Part shown: piece after piece, positions 1 through 9,154 of the stretch
How the letters are laid out: the number at the start of each line of letters is the position of its first letter
Position numbering within the stretch: position 1 is the first letter of the stretch
NCBI RefSeq assembly: GCF_016583785.1
Contig: NZ_NRRU01000036.1
Coordinates: 1-46,898, forward strand
Length of the DNA stretch: 46,898 nucleotides
DNA from: Rubrivivax gelatinosus
GTDB taxonomy: Bacteria > Pseudomonadota > Gammaproteobacteria > Burkholderiales > Burkholderiaceae_C
Direction: 5' to 3'
Notes under the pieces: model-generated
Databases searched by the model: none
What the model was told of the DNA's origin: nothing
The model's input: the letters and a program-made list of their open reading frames with translations, nothing else
Translations under genes and position numbers: made by a program

Positions 1-244
1 CCGGGTCGACGCCGATCTCGCGCAGCTGGTCCAGCACCAGGAAGCGGTGCTCCTCGTTGCCGACGACCAGCGGCGCGGCGGTCGTGCCGCCGGCCAGCGC
101 CTGCAAACGCTGCACCGCCTGCTGGAACAGGCTGCTGTTGCCCGACAGCACGAGGAACTGCTTCGGATAGGCGGCGCGCGACAGCGGCCACAGCCGCGTG
201 CCCGAGCCCCCGGCCATGACGACCGGCTGGACGGCGATGCTCAT
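1..244 (-). CDS. manC: Mannose-1-phosphate guanylyltransferase, N-terminal part (runs off window)
   Basis: Only the first 81 codons are in the window; the gene continues past position 1. The protein starts MSIAVQPVVMAGGSGTRLWP and continues with an SRAAYPKQF segment. This is the nucleotidyltransferase signature GGxGTRLWPLSR..PKQ of GDP-mannose pyrophosphorylases, often fused to mannose-6-phosphate isomerase (ManC/AlgA/XanB). The family makes GDP-mannose, a precursor of mannose- or fucose-containing exopolysaccharide. The ATG overlaps the galE stop as ATGA, so it is probably translated coupled to galE in the exopolysaccharide operon. Whether the fused isomerase domain is present cannot be seen. 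Confidence 0.9.
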   Translation of the reverse strand, partial: MSIAVQPVVMAGGSGTRLWPLSRAAYPKQFLVLSGNSSLFQQAVQRLQALAGGTTAAPLVVGNEEHRFLVLDQLREIGVDP

Positions 245-1257
245 GCTTCGAAACCCCCGGGGTTGTGTTGCTGCCAGCGCCAGCTGTCGGTGCACATGCG
301 GTCCAGGTCGTGGCGCGCGCGCCAGCCGAGCAGCTCGTGTGCACGCGACGGGTCCGCATAACAGGCGGCGACGTCGCCGGCCCGGCGCGGCATGACGCGG
401 TAGGGCAGGTCGCGGCCGCTGGCGCGCGCGAAGGCGGCGACGACCTCGAGCACCGAGTAGCCGCGGCCGGTGCCGAGGTTGACGGTCAGCGAGCCCGGCT
501 GGTCGAGCAGGTGGCGCAGTGCGGCGACGTGGCCTTCGGCGAGGTCCATCACGTGGATGTAGTCGCGCACGCCGGTGCCGTCGGGTGTCGGGTAGTCGTC
601 GCCGAAGACCTGCAGGAACTCGCGTCGGCCGACCGCGACCTGGGTGACGTAGGGCATCAGGTTGTTCGGGATGCCGCGCGGGTCCTCGCCGATGAGGCCG
701 CTCTCGTGTGCGCCGACCGGGTTGAAGTAGCGCAGGCAGGCGGTCTGCCAGCCGGCGTCGGCGGCGCCCAGGTCGCGCAGGATCTGCTCGCTGATCAGCT
801 TGGTCTGGCCATAGGGGTTGGTCGCGGTGAGGCGTGCGTCTTCCCGGATCGGCAGCGACTCCGGGTCGCCGTAGACGGTGGCGCTGGAGCTGAAGACGAA
901 ACGCGAGACGCCGTGGCGGCGCATCGCCTGGCAGACGTTGAGCAGGCCGCCGATGTTGTTGGTGTAGTACTCCAGCGGTTTTTGCGTCGACTCGCCCACC
1001 GCCTTGAAGGCGGCGAAGTGCACTGCGGCGTCGATGCGGTGGCGCTGGAACAGCGACTGCATCGCCGCGGCGTCGCGCACGTCGGCACGTTCGAAGACCG
1101 GCTCGCGGCCGCTGATCGTGCGCAGGCGCTCGAGCACCCGGGGCGAGCTGTTGGAGAAGTCGTCGACGCCGACGACGTCGAAGCCGGCGCTTTGCAGCGC
1201 CAGCCAGGTGTGCGAGGCGATGTAGCCGGTCGCACCGGTGAGCAGGATGGAAGGCAT
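241..1257 (-). CDS. galE: UDP-glucose 4-epimerase
   Basis: 338 residues, the usual GalE length. An extended short-chain dehydrogenase fold with the NAD-binding glycine motif GATGYIASH at residues 8-16, a serine-rich strand at 123-125, and the catalytic Tyr149-x-x-x-Lys153 pair in NPYGQTK. The family interconverts UDP-glucose and UDP-galactose in the cytoplasm. It begins 9 bases after the EpsL-like gene stops and its own stop overlaps the next ATG. It therefore sits inside an exopolysaccharide operon, where it likely supplies UDP-galactose for polymer synthesis. The Shine-Dalgarno is weak, consistent with coupling to the upstream gene. Identity is clear; the operon role is inference. Confidence 0.96.
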   Translation of the reverse strand: MPSILLTGATGYIASHTWLALQSAGFDVVGVDDFSNSSPRVLERLRTISGREPVFERADVRDAAAMQSLFQRHRIDAAVHFAAFKAVGESTQKPLEYYTNNIGGLLNVCQAMRRHGVSRFVFSSSATVYGDPESLPIREDARLTATNPYGQTKLISEQILRDLGAADAGWQTACLRYFNPVGAHESGLIGEDPRGIPNNLMPYVTQVAVGRREFLQVFGDDYPTPDGTGVRDYIHVMDLAEGHVAALRHLLDQPGSLTVNLGTGRGYSVLEVVAAFARASGRDLPYRVMPRRAGDVAACYADPSRAHELLGWRARHDLDRMCTDSWRWQQHNPGGFEA

Positions 1258-1266
1258 ACCGAGAGC

Positions 1267-2496
1267 TTATTGCAAGGTCAGGCGGGTCTGGCAGCTCGCG
1301 CTCTTGGCCGTCATGTCCTGCGACAGCACGCCGTCGCCGCGGCGGCGCTCGCGCGAGATCTCGCAGCCGACCAGCAGGGTTCGGGTGGGCGACCATGACA
1401 GGCCCAGCGTCGCCGCGTTGCCGCGCTCGGTATCACGGAGCGTGACGCCGGCATCGTTGGCGATGGTCGAGCGCCGCCACAGGGCGAGCCGGGCCGACAA
1501 CGAGACCTTGCTGGTGGCCAGGTAGTTGACGCCGAGCCGCAGCGCATCGGTGATGCGGCTGTACTCGACGGTCCGCTCAGGCTCGAGCTCACTGTCGGCG
1601 AAGTACGCGTCCTGGCTCGGGTCGCGTGTCAGCCGGGTGTCGAACGCCAGCTTGGCCGTCGGTCGCCAGTCCCAGCTCAGCAGGCCGGTGACGCCGCGGA
1701 AGTCGCGCGCGTCGAGCAGCTCGTAGTCGATGTCGCCGTAGCTGAGCCGCGCCAGCAGCCGGCTGGCGGCCGAGGGCTGCAGCGTCGCCTCCAGGTCGAG
1801 GTCGCGGCGGTCGAAGCGTTCTTCGTCATAGCCGCCGTTGACGGGGTCGATGCGCGAGCGCGGATAACGGCCGCGCGCGTCGCGCAGCGTCAGCGCGAAG
1901 CTGCTGGCGGCCTGCGGGCGGTAGCGGATGCCCAACGACGCGTGGTCCTGGTTGAAGACGCGCGAGGCATAGGCGTCGGAGCTGTAGTCGATGCTGCGGT
2001 GGCCGGCGCCGGCTTCGAAGCTCCAGCGCGTGACGACACCCACGCGCACGGTCGCGTCGATGCGGCGCGTGCTCTCCTCGTTCTTCTCGGTGACCAGACC
2101 CAGCGTGTCGGTGTTGAACTGCGCCAGCCGCCGGGTGGCGCCCAGACGCAGGTTGCCGGAGACGCGCTCGACGGTGGCGAAGTCCAGCCCGGCGTTCAGT
2201 GCGTAGCTGCGGTTGTCGTAGACATCGTTCTCGGCGAAGCGGCTCTCGCGCAGCGTGACGTTGCCGAACACGCGCTGGCGCCCGATCGGCTGGTCGACGC
2301 CGCCGGTGAGCGCCAGCGAGCTGATCGTGTCGGACTTGCTGAGCCCACTCGGCGCGGCCTGGCCGTCGCCCAGCCGCAGCAGGTTGTCCTCGCGCGTCAC
2401 CGAGGCGATGCCGCCGACGTAGTACGGGCTGGTCTGGGCCCATGCGGGGCTGCCGGCCAGGGTGGCGAGCAGGCAGGTCGTCAACCATCGGGCCAT
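1267..2496 (-). CDS. EpsL-like outer-membrane beta-barrel protein of an exopolysaccharide operon
   Basis: 409 residues from the ATG at 2496, chosen over an in-frame ATG 27 bases upstream because AGGAG stands 8 bases before it and a signal peptide follows directly (MARWLTTCLLATLAGSPAWA, cleavage before QTSPYY). The mature part is a long run of alternating polar and hydrophobic strands rich in Arg, Asp, Ser and Tyr, without cytoplasmic motifs. This is typical of a porin-like barrel and resembles the EpsL family of betaproteobacterial exopolysaccharide operons. It lies between the initiating sugar transferase and galE. A role in polymer export or surface attachment is likely but not shown by any residue. 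Confidence 0.72.
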   Translation of the reverse strand: MARWLTTCLLATLAGSPAWAQTSPYYVGGIASVTREDNLLRLGDGQAAPSGLSKSDTISSLALTGGVDQPIGRQRVFGNVTLRESRFAENDVYDNRSYALNAGLDFATVERVSGNLRLGATRRLAQFNTDTLGLVTEKNEESTRRIDATVRVGVVTRWSFEAGAGHRSIDYSSDAYASRVFNQDHASLGIRYRPQAASSFALTLRDARGRYPRSRIDPVNGGYDEERFDRRDLDLEATLQPSAASRLLARLSYGDIDYELLDARDFRGVTGLLSWDWRPTAKLAFDTRLTRDPSQDAYFADSELEPERTVEYSRITDALRLGVNYLATSKVSLSARLALWRRSTIANDAGVTLRDTERGNAATLGLSWSPTRTLLVGCEISRERRRGDGVLSQDMTAKSASCQTRLTLQ

Positions 2497-2512
2497 CGAG
2501 GGTTCTCCTGGC

Positions 2513-3907
2513 TCAGTAGGCATTGCGGTCGAAGAACACCAGCTTCACGGTGCGCGCGATGATCTGCAGATCCAGCCCGATCGACCAGTTGCGCAGGTAC
2601 TCGAGGTCGTACTCGACGCGGGCCCGCATCTTCTCGACGGTGTCGGTCTCGCCGCGATGGCCGTTGACCTGCGCCCAGCCGGTGATGCCGGGCTTGACCT
2701 TGTGCCGCACCATGTAGGCCTTGATGATCTCGCGGTACTGCTCGTTGTGCGCCACCGCATGTGGGCGGGGTCCGACGATGCTCATGCGCCCCTGCAGCAC
2801 GTTGACGAACTGCGGCAGCTCGTCCAGCGAGGTGCGGCGGATGAAGGCGCCGAAGGGCGTGATGCGCGGGTCGCCCTTGGTCGCCTGCTTGATGACCGCG
2901 CCGTTGTCCATCGAGCGCATCGAGCGGAACTTGTAGACCTCGATCTCCTCGCCGGCCAGGCCGTTGCGGCGCTGGCGGAAGATCACCGGCCCGGGCGAGC
3001 TGAGCTTCACGCCCAGCGCCAGCAGCAGCAGGATCGGGGAGATCAGCAGCAGGATGAGCGAGGCCAGCACGATGTCGCTGATGCGCTTGGCCACCATGTT
3101 GCTGCCGGTGAACGGGGTCTCGCAGATGCCGACGACCGGCACCCCGTTCATGTCCATCAGCCGGCCCTGGATGATGCTGATGCCGAAGACGTCGGGCACG
3201 TAGAACAGCGAGGCCGTCGTGCCCTGCAGCTGCTCGAGCAGCGCGACGATGCGCGGCTGCGAGCCCAGCGGCAGCGTGATGTAGACCTCGTCGACGCGGT
3301 GCTCGCGCACGTGGCGCGCGACGTCGGCCAGGCCGCCCAGGCGCTGTGCCGCCGCCTCGGCGTCTATGCGTTCGTCGATGCGGTCGTCGAAATACCCCAG
3401 GAACGAAAGGCCGATGTCGCCGCGCGCGCGGAACGCGGTCGAGACCTTGACGCCCAGCGGCCCGGCGCCGACGACGAGCGCATGGCGCCGGTTCTGCGGC
3501 CGGGCCGCGGCCTGGCGCAGCAGCTGGCGCCCGCCGTAGAAGGCCAGCCACTGCAGCGTCGGCGTCAGCAGCGCCCACCAGGCGATGACGGCCGGGTCGA
3601 AGAACGACAGGCTGCGCGTCGCGTAGCCGCACAGCGCGAGGATGGCCAGCAGGCTGAGCCACGAGGTCGAGATGTCGACCGCGGCGTTCAGCGGCCGGTC
3701 GCCGAAGCGGTTGCGCCCGGGGAAGGTGAGCGCGAACACCAGCAGGCACAGCGTCAGGTCGGCGCGCAGGATCGGCTCGTCGAACCAGCTCGCCGCCAGG
3801 ACGTAGACGCCGACGGTGATCGTGGGCTCGATGAAGGCCGCGACCAGCGACGTCACGGACTGCGGAGCGCTGTAGAAAATGCGTTTGGTGCTGCGGTCTT
3901 CGAACAT
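2513..3907 (-). CDS. Undecaprenyl-phosphate sugar phosphotransferase (EpsB/WcaJ-type initiating glycosyltransferase)
   Basis: 464 residues. The N-terminal third has several hydrophobic segments (about 15-130) and a CoA-binding-like region (about 140-260, with VVGAGPLGVK). A further membrane helix (about 280-300, ASLILLLISPILLLLAL) leads into the bacterial sugar-transferase domain, with the conserved stretches SPGPVIFRQ.R.G, KFRSM, TPFGAFIRRTSLDELPQ, SIVGPRPHA, KPGITGWAQVNG.RGET and the C-terminal YDLEYL..WS..LD. The family transfers a hexose-1-phosphate from a UDP-sugar to undecaprenyl phosphate at the inner membrane, the first step of exopolysaccharide repeat assembly. It is the first gene of the minus-strand operon leading to manC. 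The exact sugar cannot be read from sequence. Confidence 0.92.
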   Translation of the reverse strand: MFEDRSTKRIFYSAPQSVTSLVAAFIEPTITVGVYVLAASWFDEPILRADLTLCLLVFALTFPGRNRFGDRPLNAAVDISTSWLSLLAILALCGYATRSLSFFDPAVIAWWALLTPTLQWLAFYGGRQLLRQAAARPQNRRHALVVGAGPLGVKVSTAFRARGDIGLSFLGYFDDRIDERIDAEAAAQRLGGLADVARHVREHRVDEVYITLPLGSQPRIVALLEQLQGTTASLFYVPDVFGISIIQGRLMDMNGVPVVGICETPFTGSNMVAKRISDIVLASLILLLISPILLLLALGVKLSSPGPVIFRQRRNGLAGEEIEVYKFRSMRSMDNGAVIKQATKGDPRITPFGAFIRRTSLDELPQFVNVLQGRMSIVGPRPHAVAHNEQYREIIKAYMVRHKVKPGITGWAQVNGHRGETDTVEKMRARVEYDLEYLRNWSIGLDLQIIARTVKLVFFDRNAY

Positions 3908-4061
3908 GGAGGGGCCGGAAGGCCTTGCCGTCTAAAAGTGGCGGAGGCGACGGGCAGCAACGTCCCGACCGGCATCTTTTACCCGGGCCAGGCCTTGGAA
4001 CGCGTCGCAAGCTGCAACCGCGCAAGATCGATGCCCGGTGGCGGCTGCCTACAATGCGGCA
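3908..4061. promoter_or_regulatory. Divergent promoter region between the exopolysaccharide operon and ubiJ
   Basis: 154 bases without a gene separate the two divergent start codons. Toward ubiJ there is a -10-like TACAAT at 4050-4055 within CTGCCTACAATGCGG (4045-4059), only six bases before the ATG at 4062. No good -35 hexamer stands 16-18 bases upstream. Toward the exopolysaccharide operon I see no convincing promoter hexamers. No operator palindrome stands out. Confidence 0.5.
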
Positions 4062-4574
4062 ATGCTGCAAACCCTCAACAGCTTGCTCGCGCCAGCCGTG
4101 CTCGAACGGCTGACGCTGGTCATCAACCACGTGCTCTCCGGCGAGCCGGTGGCCACCGAGCGGCTCAAGCCGCACGCCGGCCGCACGCTGGAGCTCGCCG
4201 CGAGCGCCTGGCCCTCGCTGCTGCCGCCGCCGCCGGTGCTGGCCTTCCGCATCACCCCGGCCGGGCTGCTCGAATGGTGCGGCCTGGACCGCCCGGCCGC
4301 CTGCGACCTGGCGCTGCGTGTCGACGCCGCCAACCCGGCGCTGCTGCTGGCGCGTTCGCTCGGCGGCGAACTGCCGCCGGTGGCGATAGACGGCGACGCC
4401 CAGCTCGCCGGCGACGTCAACTGGCTGCTGCAGAACCTGCGCTGGGACGTCGCCGCCGACCTGGAGCGTTTCTTCGGCCCGGTCGTCGCGCAGCAACTGC
4501 ATCGCCTGGGTTCGGCGCTCGCGCACGCGCTGCGCAGCGCCGTGCAGGGCCTGGGCCGCGCGCGTCCGCGCTGA
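4062..4574 (+). CDS. ubiJ: Ubiquinone biosynthesis accessory factor UbiJ (SCP2 domain)
   Basis: 170 residues, starting [21 protein letters not shown] small SCP2-like lipid-binding domain ([13 protein letters not shown], region of repeated small strands) is followed by the helical tail [18 protein letters not shown] typical of UbiJ. The family is a soluble scaffold of the aerobic ubiquinone synthesis complex and binds the polyprenyl intermediates. ubiB follows 22 bases downstream, the standard partner. The ATG at 4062 is preferred to the in-frame GTG at 4038 because the -10 box TACAAT lies between them. That leaves essentially no 5' leader, so the mRNA may be leaderless. No SAM-binding ubiE is seen upstream. 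Confidence 0.88.
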   Translation: MLQTLNSLLAPAVLERLTLVINHVLSGEPVATERLKPHAGRTLELAASAWPSLLPPPPVLAFRITPAGLLEWCGLDRPAACDLALRVDAANPALLLARSLGGELPPVAIDGDAQLAGDVNWLLQNLRWDVAADLERFFGPVVAQQLHRLGSALAHALRSAVQGLGRARPR

Positions 4575-4596
4575 ACTTCAGTCTCCCGGACCCACG

Positions 4597-6153
4597 ATGC
4601 GGCGAGTCGCCCGCCTGATCTTCATCGTCTTCACCGTCCTGCGCTTCGGCCTGGACGAAGTCGCGATGTCGGCCTTCCGCCAGCCCTGGGTGCGGGTGCT
4701 GGTGCGCCTGGTCACGGTCGGCCGGCGCCTGGACGCGCCGCGCGGCGTGCGCCTGCGCCGCGCCTTCGAGCGCCTGGGGCCGATCTTCGTCAAGTTCGGC
4801 CAGGTGCTGTCCACGCGCCGCGACCTGCTGCCGCTGGACATCGCCGACGAACTGGCGCGGCTGCAGGACCGCGTGCCGCCGTTCCCGCCGGCGGTCGCAC
4901 GTGCGCTCGTGGAACGCGCCTTCGGCCGCTCGATCGACCAGATCTTCAGCCACTTCGAGACCGACCCGGTCGCCAGCGCGTCGATCGCGCAGGTGCACTT
5001 CGCGACGCTCAAGGACGGGCGCGAGGTCGCGGTCAAGGTGCTGCGCCCGGGCATGCTCGACGTCATCGACGACGACCTGACGCTGCTGCACACGCTGGCG
5101 CGCTGGGTCGAGCGCCTGTCTGCCGACGGCAAGCGGCTGCGCCCGCGCGAGGTCGTCGCCGAGTTCGACATCTACCTGCACGACGAACTCGACCTGGTGC
5201 GCGAAGCCAGCAACGCGGCCCAGCTGCGGCGCAACATGGACGGGCTCGAGCTGCTGCTGGTGCCCGAGATGATCTGGGACTACTGCACGTCCTCGGTCAT
5301 CGTGATGGAGCGCATGTACGGCGTGCAGATCAGCCAGGTCGAGCGCCTGCGCGAAGCCGGTGTCGACTTCAAGAAGCTGGCGCGCGACGGCGTCACGATC
5401 TTCTTCACCCAGGTCTTCCGCGACGGCTTCTTCCACGCCGACATGCACCCGGGCAACATCCAGGTGAGCCTGGCGCCCGAGACCTTCGGCCGCTACATCG
5501 CGCTGGACTTCGGGATCATCGGCACGCTGACCGAGACCGACAAGGAATACCTCGCTTACAACTTCCTGGCTTTCTTCCGCCGGGATTACAAGCGAGTGGC
5601 CGAGTTACACGTGGAAAGTGGCTGGGTGCCGGCGAATACGCGGGTCGACGCGCTGGAAGGGGCGATCCGTGCGGTTTGCGAGCCGCATTTCGACCGGCCG
5701 CTGAAGGATCTGTCGCTGGGGCAGGTGCTGATGCGGCTGTTCCAGGCTTCGCGCCGCTTCAATGTCGAGATCCAGCCGCAGCTGGTGCTGCTGCAGAAAA
5801 CGCTGCTGAACATCGAGGGCCTGGGGCGCCAGCTCGACCCCGAGCTCGACCTGTGGACCACCGCCAAGCCCTTCCTCGAGCGCTGGATGAACGAGCAGAT
5901 CGGCTGGCGCGGCCTGCTCGACCGGCTGCAGCACGAAGCGCCGCACTACGCGCAGATCATCCCCGAGCTGCCGCGGCTGGTGCATGCGGCGCTGCAGCGG
6001 CGCCCGGACCCGGGGCCCTCGGCGGCGCTGCTGGCGCTGCTGACCGAGCAGCGGCGCACGAACCGGCTGTTGCAGGCGCTGATCTGGGCCGCGATCGGCT
6101 TCATCGGCGGCCTGCTCGTCACCCGCGTCATGCTGCACGCCGCCGGCGTCTGA
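4597..6153 (+). CDS. ubiB: Ubiquinone biosynthesis regulatory ATPase/kinase-like protein UbiB
   Basis: 518 residues, close to the E. coli protein (about 546). It has the family-specific KxGQ motif (FVKFGQ, residues 64-69), an Ala-rich nucleotide loop (ASASIAQVH, 127-135), the invariant Lys147 in AVKVLRPG, the catalytic HADMHPGN at 280-287 and the metal-binding DFG at 304-306. A hydrophobic C-terminal anchor follows ([19 protein letters not shown]). UbiB proteins are atypical protein-kinase-like ATPases of the inner membrane that help extract hydrophobic ubiquinone precursors. It is probably co-transcribed with ubiJ. No anomaly is seen. Confidence 0.96.
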   Translation: MRRVARLIFIVFTVLRFGLDEVAMSAFRQPWVRVLVRLVTVGRRLDAPRGVRLRRAFERLGPIFVKFGQVLSTRRDLLPLDIADELARLQDRVPPFPPAVARALVERAFGRSIDQIFSHFETDPVASASIAQVHFATLKDGREVAVKVLRPGMLDVIDDDLTLLHTLARWVERLSADGKRLRPREVVAEFDIYLHDELDLVREASNAAQLRRNMDGLELLLVPEMIWDYCTSSVIVMERMYGVQISQVERLREAGVDFKKLARDGVTIFFTQVFRDGFFHADMHPGNIQVSLAPETFGRYIALDFGIIGTLTETDKEYLAYNFLAFFRRDYKRVAELHVESGWVPANTRVDALEGAIRAVCEPHFDRPLKDLSLGQVLMRLFQASRRFNVEIQPQLVLLQKTLLNIEGLGRQLDPELDLWTTAKPFLERWMNEQIGWRGLLDRLQHEAPHYAQIIPELPRLVHAALQRRPDPGPSAALLALLTEQRRTNRLLQALIWAAIGFIGGLLVTRVMLHAAGV

Positions 6154-6171
6154 GCCGCCGGCTCGAACGAC

Positions 6172-6177
6172 TAGAAT
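6172..6177 (+). promoter_or_regulatory. Candidate -10 box for fmdB-DUF502-aspS
   Basis: TAGAAT lies 28 bases before the fmdB ATG in the only AT-rich patch between ubiB and fmdB (6154-6205). A -35 candidate is poor (TGAGCC at 6151-6156, spacer 15). Position and composition make this the likeliest start of the fmdB-DUF502-aspS transcript. Confidence 0.45.
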
Positions 6178-6205
6178 TTACGCTTTTCAAATCAAGGGTT
6201 TAGCC

Positions 6206-6541
6206 ATGCCGATCTATGCGTACCGCTGCGCTGCCTGCGGGCACGCCCGGGACGTGCTGCAGAAGATCTCCGATCCGCGCCTGACGGTCTGTCCGGTCTG
6301 CGGTGCCGAGGCCTTCGAGAAACAGGTCACCGCCGCCGGATTCCAGCTCAAGGGTTCGGGCTGGTACGTCACCGATTTCCGCGGTGGCGACAGCGGCAAG
6401 AGCGCCGCCGCCAAGACCGACACGGCCAAGAGCGAAGACGTCAAGACCGAAACGCCCGCCCCGAAGGCGGACAAACCCGCCGAGGCCGCGCCTGCCGCAG
6501 CCGCGCCGGCGTCGACCCCGACGCCGGGCAGCAGCACCTGA
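6206..6541 (+). CDS. FmdB-family zinc-ribbon protein
   Basis: 111 residues. The first 50 form the FmdB zinc ribbon: MPIYAYRCAACGHARDVLQK gives the first CxxC at residues 8-11, and CPVCG gives the second CxxC at 32-35. A conserved GF.L.GSGWY.TDF segment follows. The last 50 residues are a low-complexity tail of Lys, Ala, Pro and Thr with no fold. The family is widespread and its function is poorly defined (putative regulator). It precedes a DUF502 protein and aspS, an arrangement common in betaproteobacteria and probably one transcript. The tail is likely disordered. Confidence 0.88.
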   Translation: MPIYAYRCAACGHARDVLQKISDPRLTVCPVCGAEAFEKQVTAAGFQLKGSGWYVTDFRGGDSGKSAAAKTDTAKSEDVKTETPAPKADKPAEAAPAAAAPASTPTPGSST

Positions 6542-6564
6542 GGCGCGCAAGCCGAAAGCCACCC

Positions 6565-7203
6565 GTGAAAAAGTACTTCGTTGCCGGGCTGCTGGTCTGG
6601 CTGCCGCTGGCCGTCACGATCTGGGTCCTGTCCTGGTTGCTGGGCGTGCTCGACGGCGTCTTCGCCAGCCTGCTGTCGGCGACCCAGTTCGTCCTGCCGC
6701 AGTCCACGCACCAGACCGTCGAATACCTGCGCGGCGTGCCCGGGCTGGGCGTGGCGGTGGTGCTGCTCGTGCTGCTGCTGTCGGGCGTGTTCGCCGCCAA
6801 CTTCGTCGGCCAGTGGTGGCTGCGGCAGTGGGACGCGCTGATGGCGCGCATCCCCATCGTCAAGTCGATCTACAGCTCGGTCAAGCAGGTCTCGGACACG
6901 CTGTTCTCGTCCAGCGGCAACGCCTTCCGCGAGGCGGTGCTGGTGCAGTACCCGCGCCAGGGTTCGTGGACCATCGCCTTCGTCACCGGCAAACCCGGCG
7001 GCGAGGTCGCACACTACCTGCCGGGCGACTACGTCAGCGTCTACGTGCCGACGACGCCGAACCCGACCTCGGGCTTCTTCCTGATGATGCCGCGCTCGGA
7101 CGTGCACGTGCTCACGATGAGCGTGGACGAGGCGCTGAAGTACGTGATCTCGATGGGCGTCGTCGCCCCGCCGGGTGCCGAGCCGCCCGCGTTGCGAAAT
7201 TGA
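6565..7203 (+). CDS. DUF502 family inner-membrane protein
   Basis: 212 residues beginning MKKYFVAGLLVWLPLAVTIW. Two strong membrane helices are visible (about 5-30 and 60-82, VAVVLLVLLLSGVFAANFVG). They are followed by a conserved soluble part with RIPIVKSIYSSVKQVSDTLF and PTTPNPTSGFF, both hallmarks of DUF502. Its biochemical role is not established. It lies 23 bases after fmdB and 102 bases before aspS on the same strand and is often found next to aspS in this group. The start codon is the only ATG that leaves the first helix intact. Confidence 0.9.
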   Translation: MKKYFVAGLLVWLPLAVTIWVLSWLLGVLDGVFASLLSATQFVLPQSTHQTVEYLRGVPGLGVAVVLLVLLLSGVFAANFVGQWWLRQWDALMARIPIVKSIYSSVKQVSDTLFSSSGNAFREAVLVQYPRQGSWTIAFVTGKPGGEVAHYLPGDYVSVYVPTTPNPTSGFFLMMPRSDVHVLTMSVDEALKYVISMGVVAPPGAEPPALRN

Positions 7204-7204
7204 C

Positions 7205-7252
7205 GGGGCCGGCCCCCACGGCACGCGGCCGGTCCTGAGGCTCGAACGAGCC
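7205..7252 (+). other. Two inverted repeats in the DUF502-aspS gap
   Basis: GGGGCCGGCCCC (7205-7216) is a perfect 12-base palindrome. GGCTCG-AA-CGAGCC (7239-7252) is a 6-bp hairpin. Neither has a downstream T-run, so they are not intrinsic terminators. They could stabilise or partly attenuate the message ahead of aspS. No T-box is expected or seen. Confidence 0.4.
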
Positions 7253-7305
7253 CGCCTCCAAGCCACCTGAATACAGACATCCCCCCGAATACCTGGAGTG
7301 ATCCG

Positions 7306-9093
7306 ATGAGAACGACGTACTGCGGCCTGGTCAGCGAGAAGCTGATGGACCAGACCGTGACCCTGATGGGTTGGGCCCACCGCCGCCGCGACCACGGCGG
7401 CGTGATCTTCATCGACCTGCGCGACCGCGAAGGCCTGGTGCAGATCGTCTGCGACCCCGACCGCGCCGAGATGTTCAAGGCCGCCGAAGCCGTGCGCAAC
7501 GAGTTCTGCCTGAAGATCGTCGGCAAGGTGCGCGCGCGTCCGGCCGGCACCGAGAACACCAACCTCACCAGCGGCAAGATCGAGGTCCTGGCCTACGAGC
7601 TGGAAGTGCTGAACCCCAGCGTCACGCCGCCGTTCCAGCTCGACGACGACAACCTGTCGGAGACGGTGCGCCTGACGCACCGCGTGCTCGACCTGCGCCG
7701 GCCGATGATGCAGAAGAACCTGATGCTGCGTTACCGCGTGGCGATGGAGGTGCGCAAGTACCTCGACGACCAGGGCTTCGTCGACATCGAGACGCCGATG
7801 CTGACCAAGAGCACGCCCGAAGGCGCACGCGACTACCTCGTGCCCAGCCGCGTGCACGACGGCATGTTCTTCGCGCTGCCGCAGTCGCCCCAGCTCTTCA
7901 AGCAGTTGCTGATGGTCGCGGGCTTCGACCGCTACTACCAGATCACCAAGTGCTTCCGCGACGAGGACCTGCGCGCCGACCGCCAGCCCGAGTTCACGCA
8001 GATCGACATCGAGACCTCGTTCCTGGACGAGGCCGAGATCCGCGCGATCACCGAAGGCATGGTGCGCACCGTCTTCCGCAAGGCGCTGGGTGTCGAGCTG
8101 CCGGTGTACGGCCAGCTGACCTACGCCGAGGCGATGCACAAGTACGGCTCGGACAAGCCCGACCTGCGCGTCAAGCTCGAGTTCACCGAACTCACCGACG
8201 TGATGAAGACGGTCGACTTCAAGGTCTTCGCCGGCCCGGCGACGATGAAGGGCGGCCGCGTCGCGGCGCTGCGCGTGCCCGGCGGCGGCGAGATGAGCCG
8301 CGGCGAGATCGACGCCTACACCGAGTTCGTCAAGATCTACGGCGCCAAGGGCCTGGCGTGGATCAAGGTCAACGACGCCGCCAAGGGCCGTGAAGGCCTG
8401 CAGAGCCCGGTCGTGAAGAACCTGCACGACGCCGCGCTGGCCGAGATCATCGCCCGCACCGGCGCCTGCAACGGCGACCTGATCTTCTTCGGCGCCGACA
8501 AGGCCAAGGTGGTCAACGACGCGCTGGGCGCTTTGCGCGTGAAGATCGGCCACAGCGAGTTTGGCCGCAACCACGGCCTGTTCGAGGACAAGTGGGCGCC
8601 GCTGTGGGTCGTCGACTTCCCGATGTTCGAGCACGACGACGAAGCTGGCCGCTGGAACGCGGTGCACCACCCGTTCACCGCGCCCAAGGACGGGCACGAG
8701 GACCTGATGGACACCGACCCCGGTGCCTGCATCGCCAAGGCCTACGACATGGTGCTCAACGGCTGGGAGCTCGGCGGCGGCTCGGTGCGTATCCACCGCG
8801 CAGAGGTGCAGAGCAAGGTCTTCAAGGCGCTGAACATCAACGCCGAGGACGCGCAGGTGAAGTTCGGCTTCCTGCTCGACGCGCTGCAGTACGGCGCGCC
8901 GCCGCACGGTGGCCTGGCCTTCGGCCTGGACCGGCTGATCACGCTGATGGCCAAGGCCGAGTCGATCCGCGACGTCATCGCCTTCCCGAAGACGCAGCGC
9001 GCCCAGTGCCTGCTGACCGGCGCGCCGAGCAACGTCGACGAAGCCCAGCTGCGCGAGCTGCACATCCGGCTGCGCAACCCCGGCCAGGCCTGA
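7306..9093 (+). CDS. aspS: Aspartyl-tRNA synthetase, bacterial type
   Basis: 595 residues, full length. An N-terminal anticodon-binding OB fold (about 1-110) is followed by the class II core. Motif 2 is in [18 protein letters not shown], the GAD insertion is roughly 290-410, and motif 3 is GLAFGLDRL. It charges tRNA-Asp in the cytoplasm. His30 (RRRDHGG) and Gly81 (RPAGTEN) appear to match the His31/Gly83 pair described for non-discriminating bacterial AspRS, which also charge tRNA-Asn. If so, the cell needs GatCAB to make Asn-tRNA. A TGGAG Shine-Dalgarno precedes the ATG, and a strong terminator follows the stop. Confidence 0.98.
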   Translation: MRTTYCGLVSEKLMDQTVTLMGWAHRRRDHGGVIFIDLRDREGLVQIVCDPDRAEMFKAAEAVRNEFCLKIVGKVRARPAGTENTNLTSGKIEVLAYELEVLNPSVTPPFQLDDDNLSETVRLTHRVLDLRRPMMQKNLMLRYRVAMEVRKYLDDQGFVDIETPMLTKSTPEGARDYLVPSRVHDGMFFALPQSPQLFKQLLMVAGFDRYYQITKCFRDEDLRADRQPEFTQIDIETSFLDEAEIRAITEGMVRTVFRKALGVELPVYGQLTYAEAMHKYGSDKPDLRVKLEFTELTDVMKTVDFKVFAGPATMKGGRVAALRVPGGGEMSRGEIDAYTEFVKIYGAKGLAWIKVNDAAKGREGLQSPVVKNLHDAALAEIIARTGACNGDLIFFGADKAKVVNDALGALRVKIGHSEFGRNHGLFEDKWAPLWVVDFPMFEHDDEAGRWNAVHHPFTAPKDGHEDLMDTDPGACIAKAYDMVLNGWELGGGSVRIHRAEVQSKVFKALNINAEDAQVKFGFLLDALQYGAPPHGGLAFGLDRLITLMAKAESIRDVIAFPKTQRAQCLLTGAPSNVDEAQLRELHIRLRNPGQA

Positions 9094-9109
9094 AGCGCCG
9101 GCATGAACG

Positions 9110-9139
9110 AAAAGGCGGCCCCTCGGGGCCGCCTTTTTT
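9110..9139. terminator. Bidirectional intrinsic terminator after aspS
   Basis: A 13-bp stem (9110-9122 with 9125-9137, effectively closed by a CTCG loop) is followed by T6 on the plus strand. The A4 on the left arm gives a T4 tail on the minus strand. It lies between the convergent aspS and phytase-like genes and can end both transcripts. Confidence 0.93.
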
Positions 9140-9154
9140 CGTTGCCGCGGTGTC

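Noticed and set aside
7205..7252. Terminator or T-box between DUF502 and aspS
   Set aside because: The hairpins lack a T-run and no T-box sequence is present.
6214..9063. A 949-residue open frame antisense to fmdB, DUF502 and aspS
   Set aside because: It lies opposite strong, conserved genes. Its product is Ala/Arg/His/Val-rich without domains. Such antisense frames are a by-product of very high GC content.
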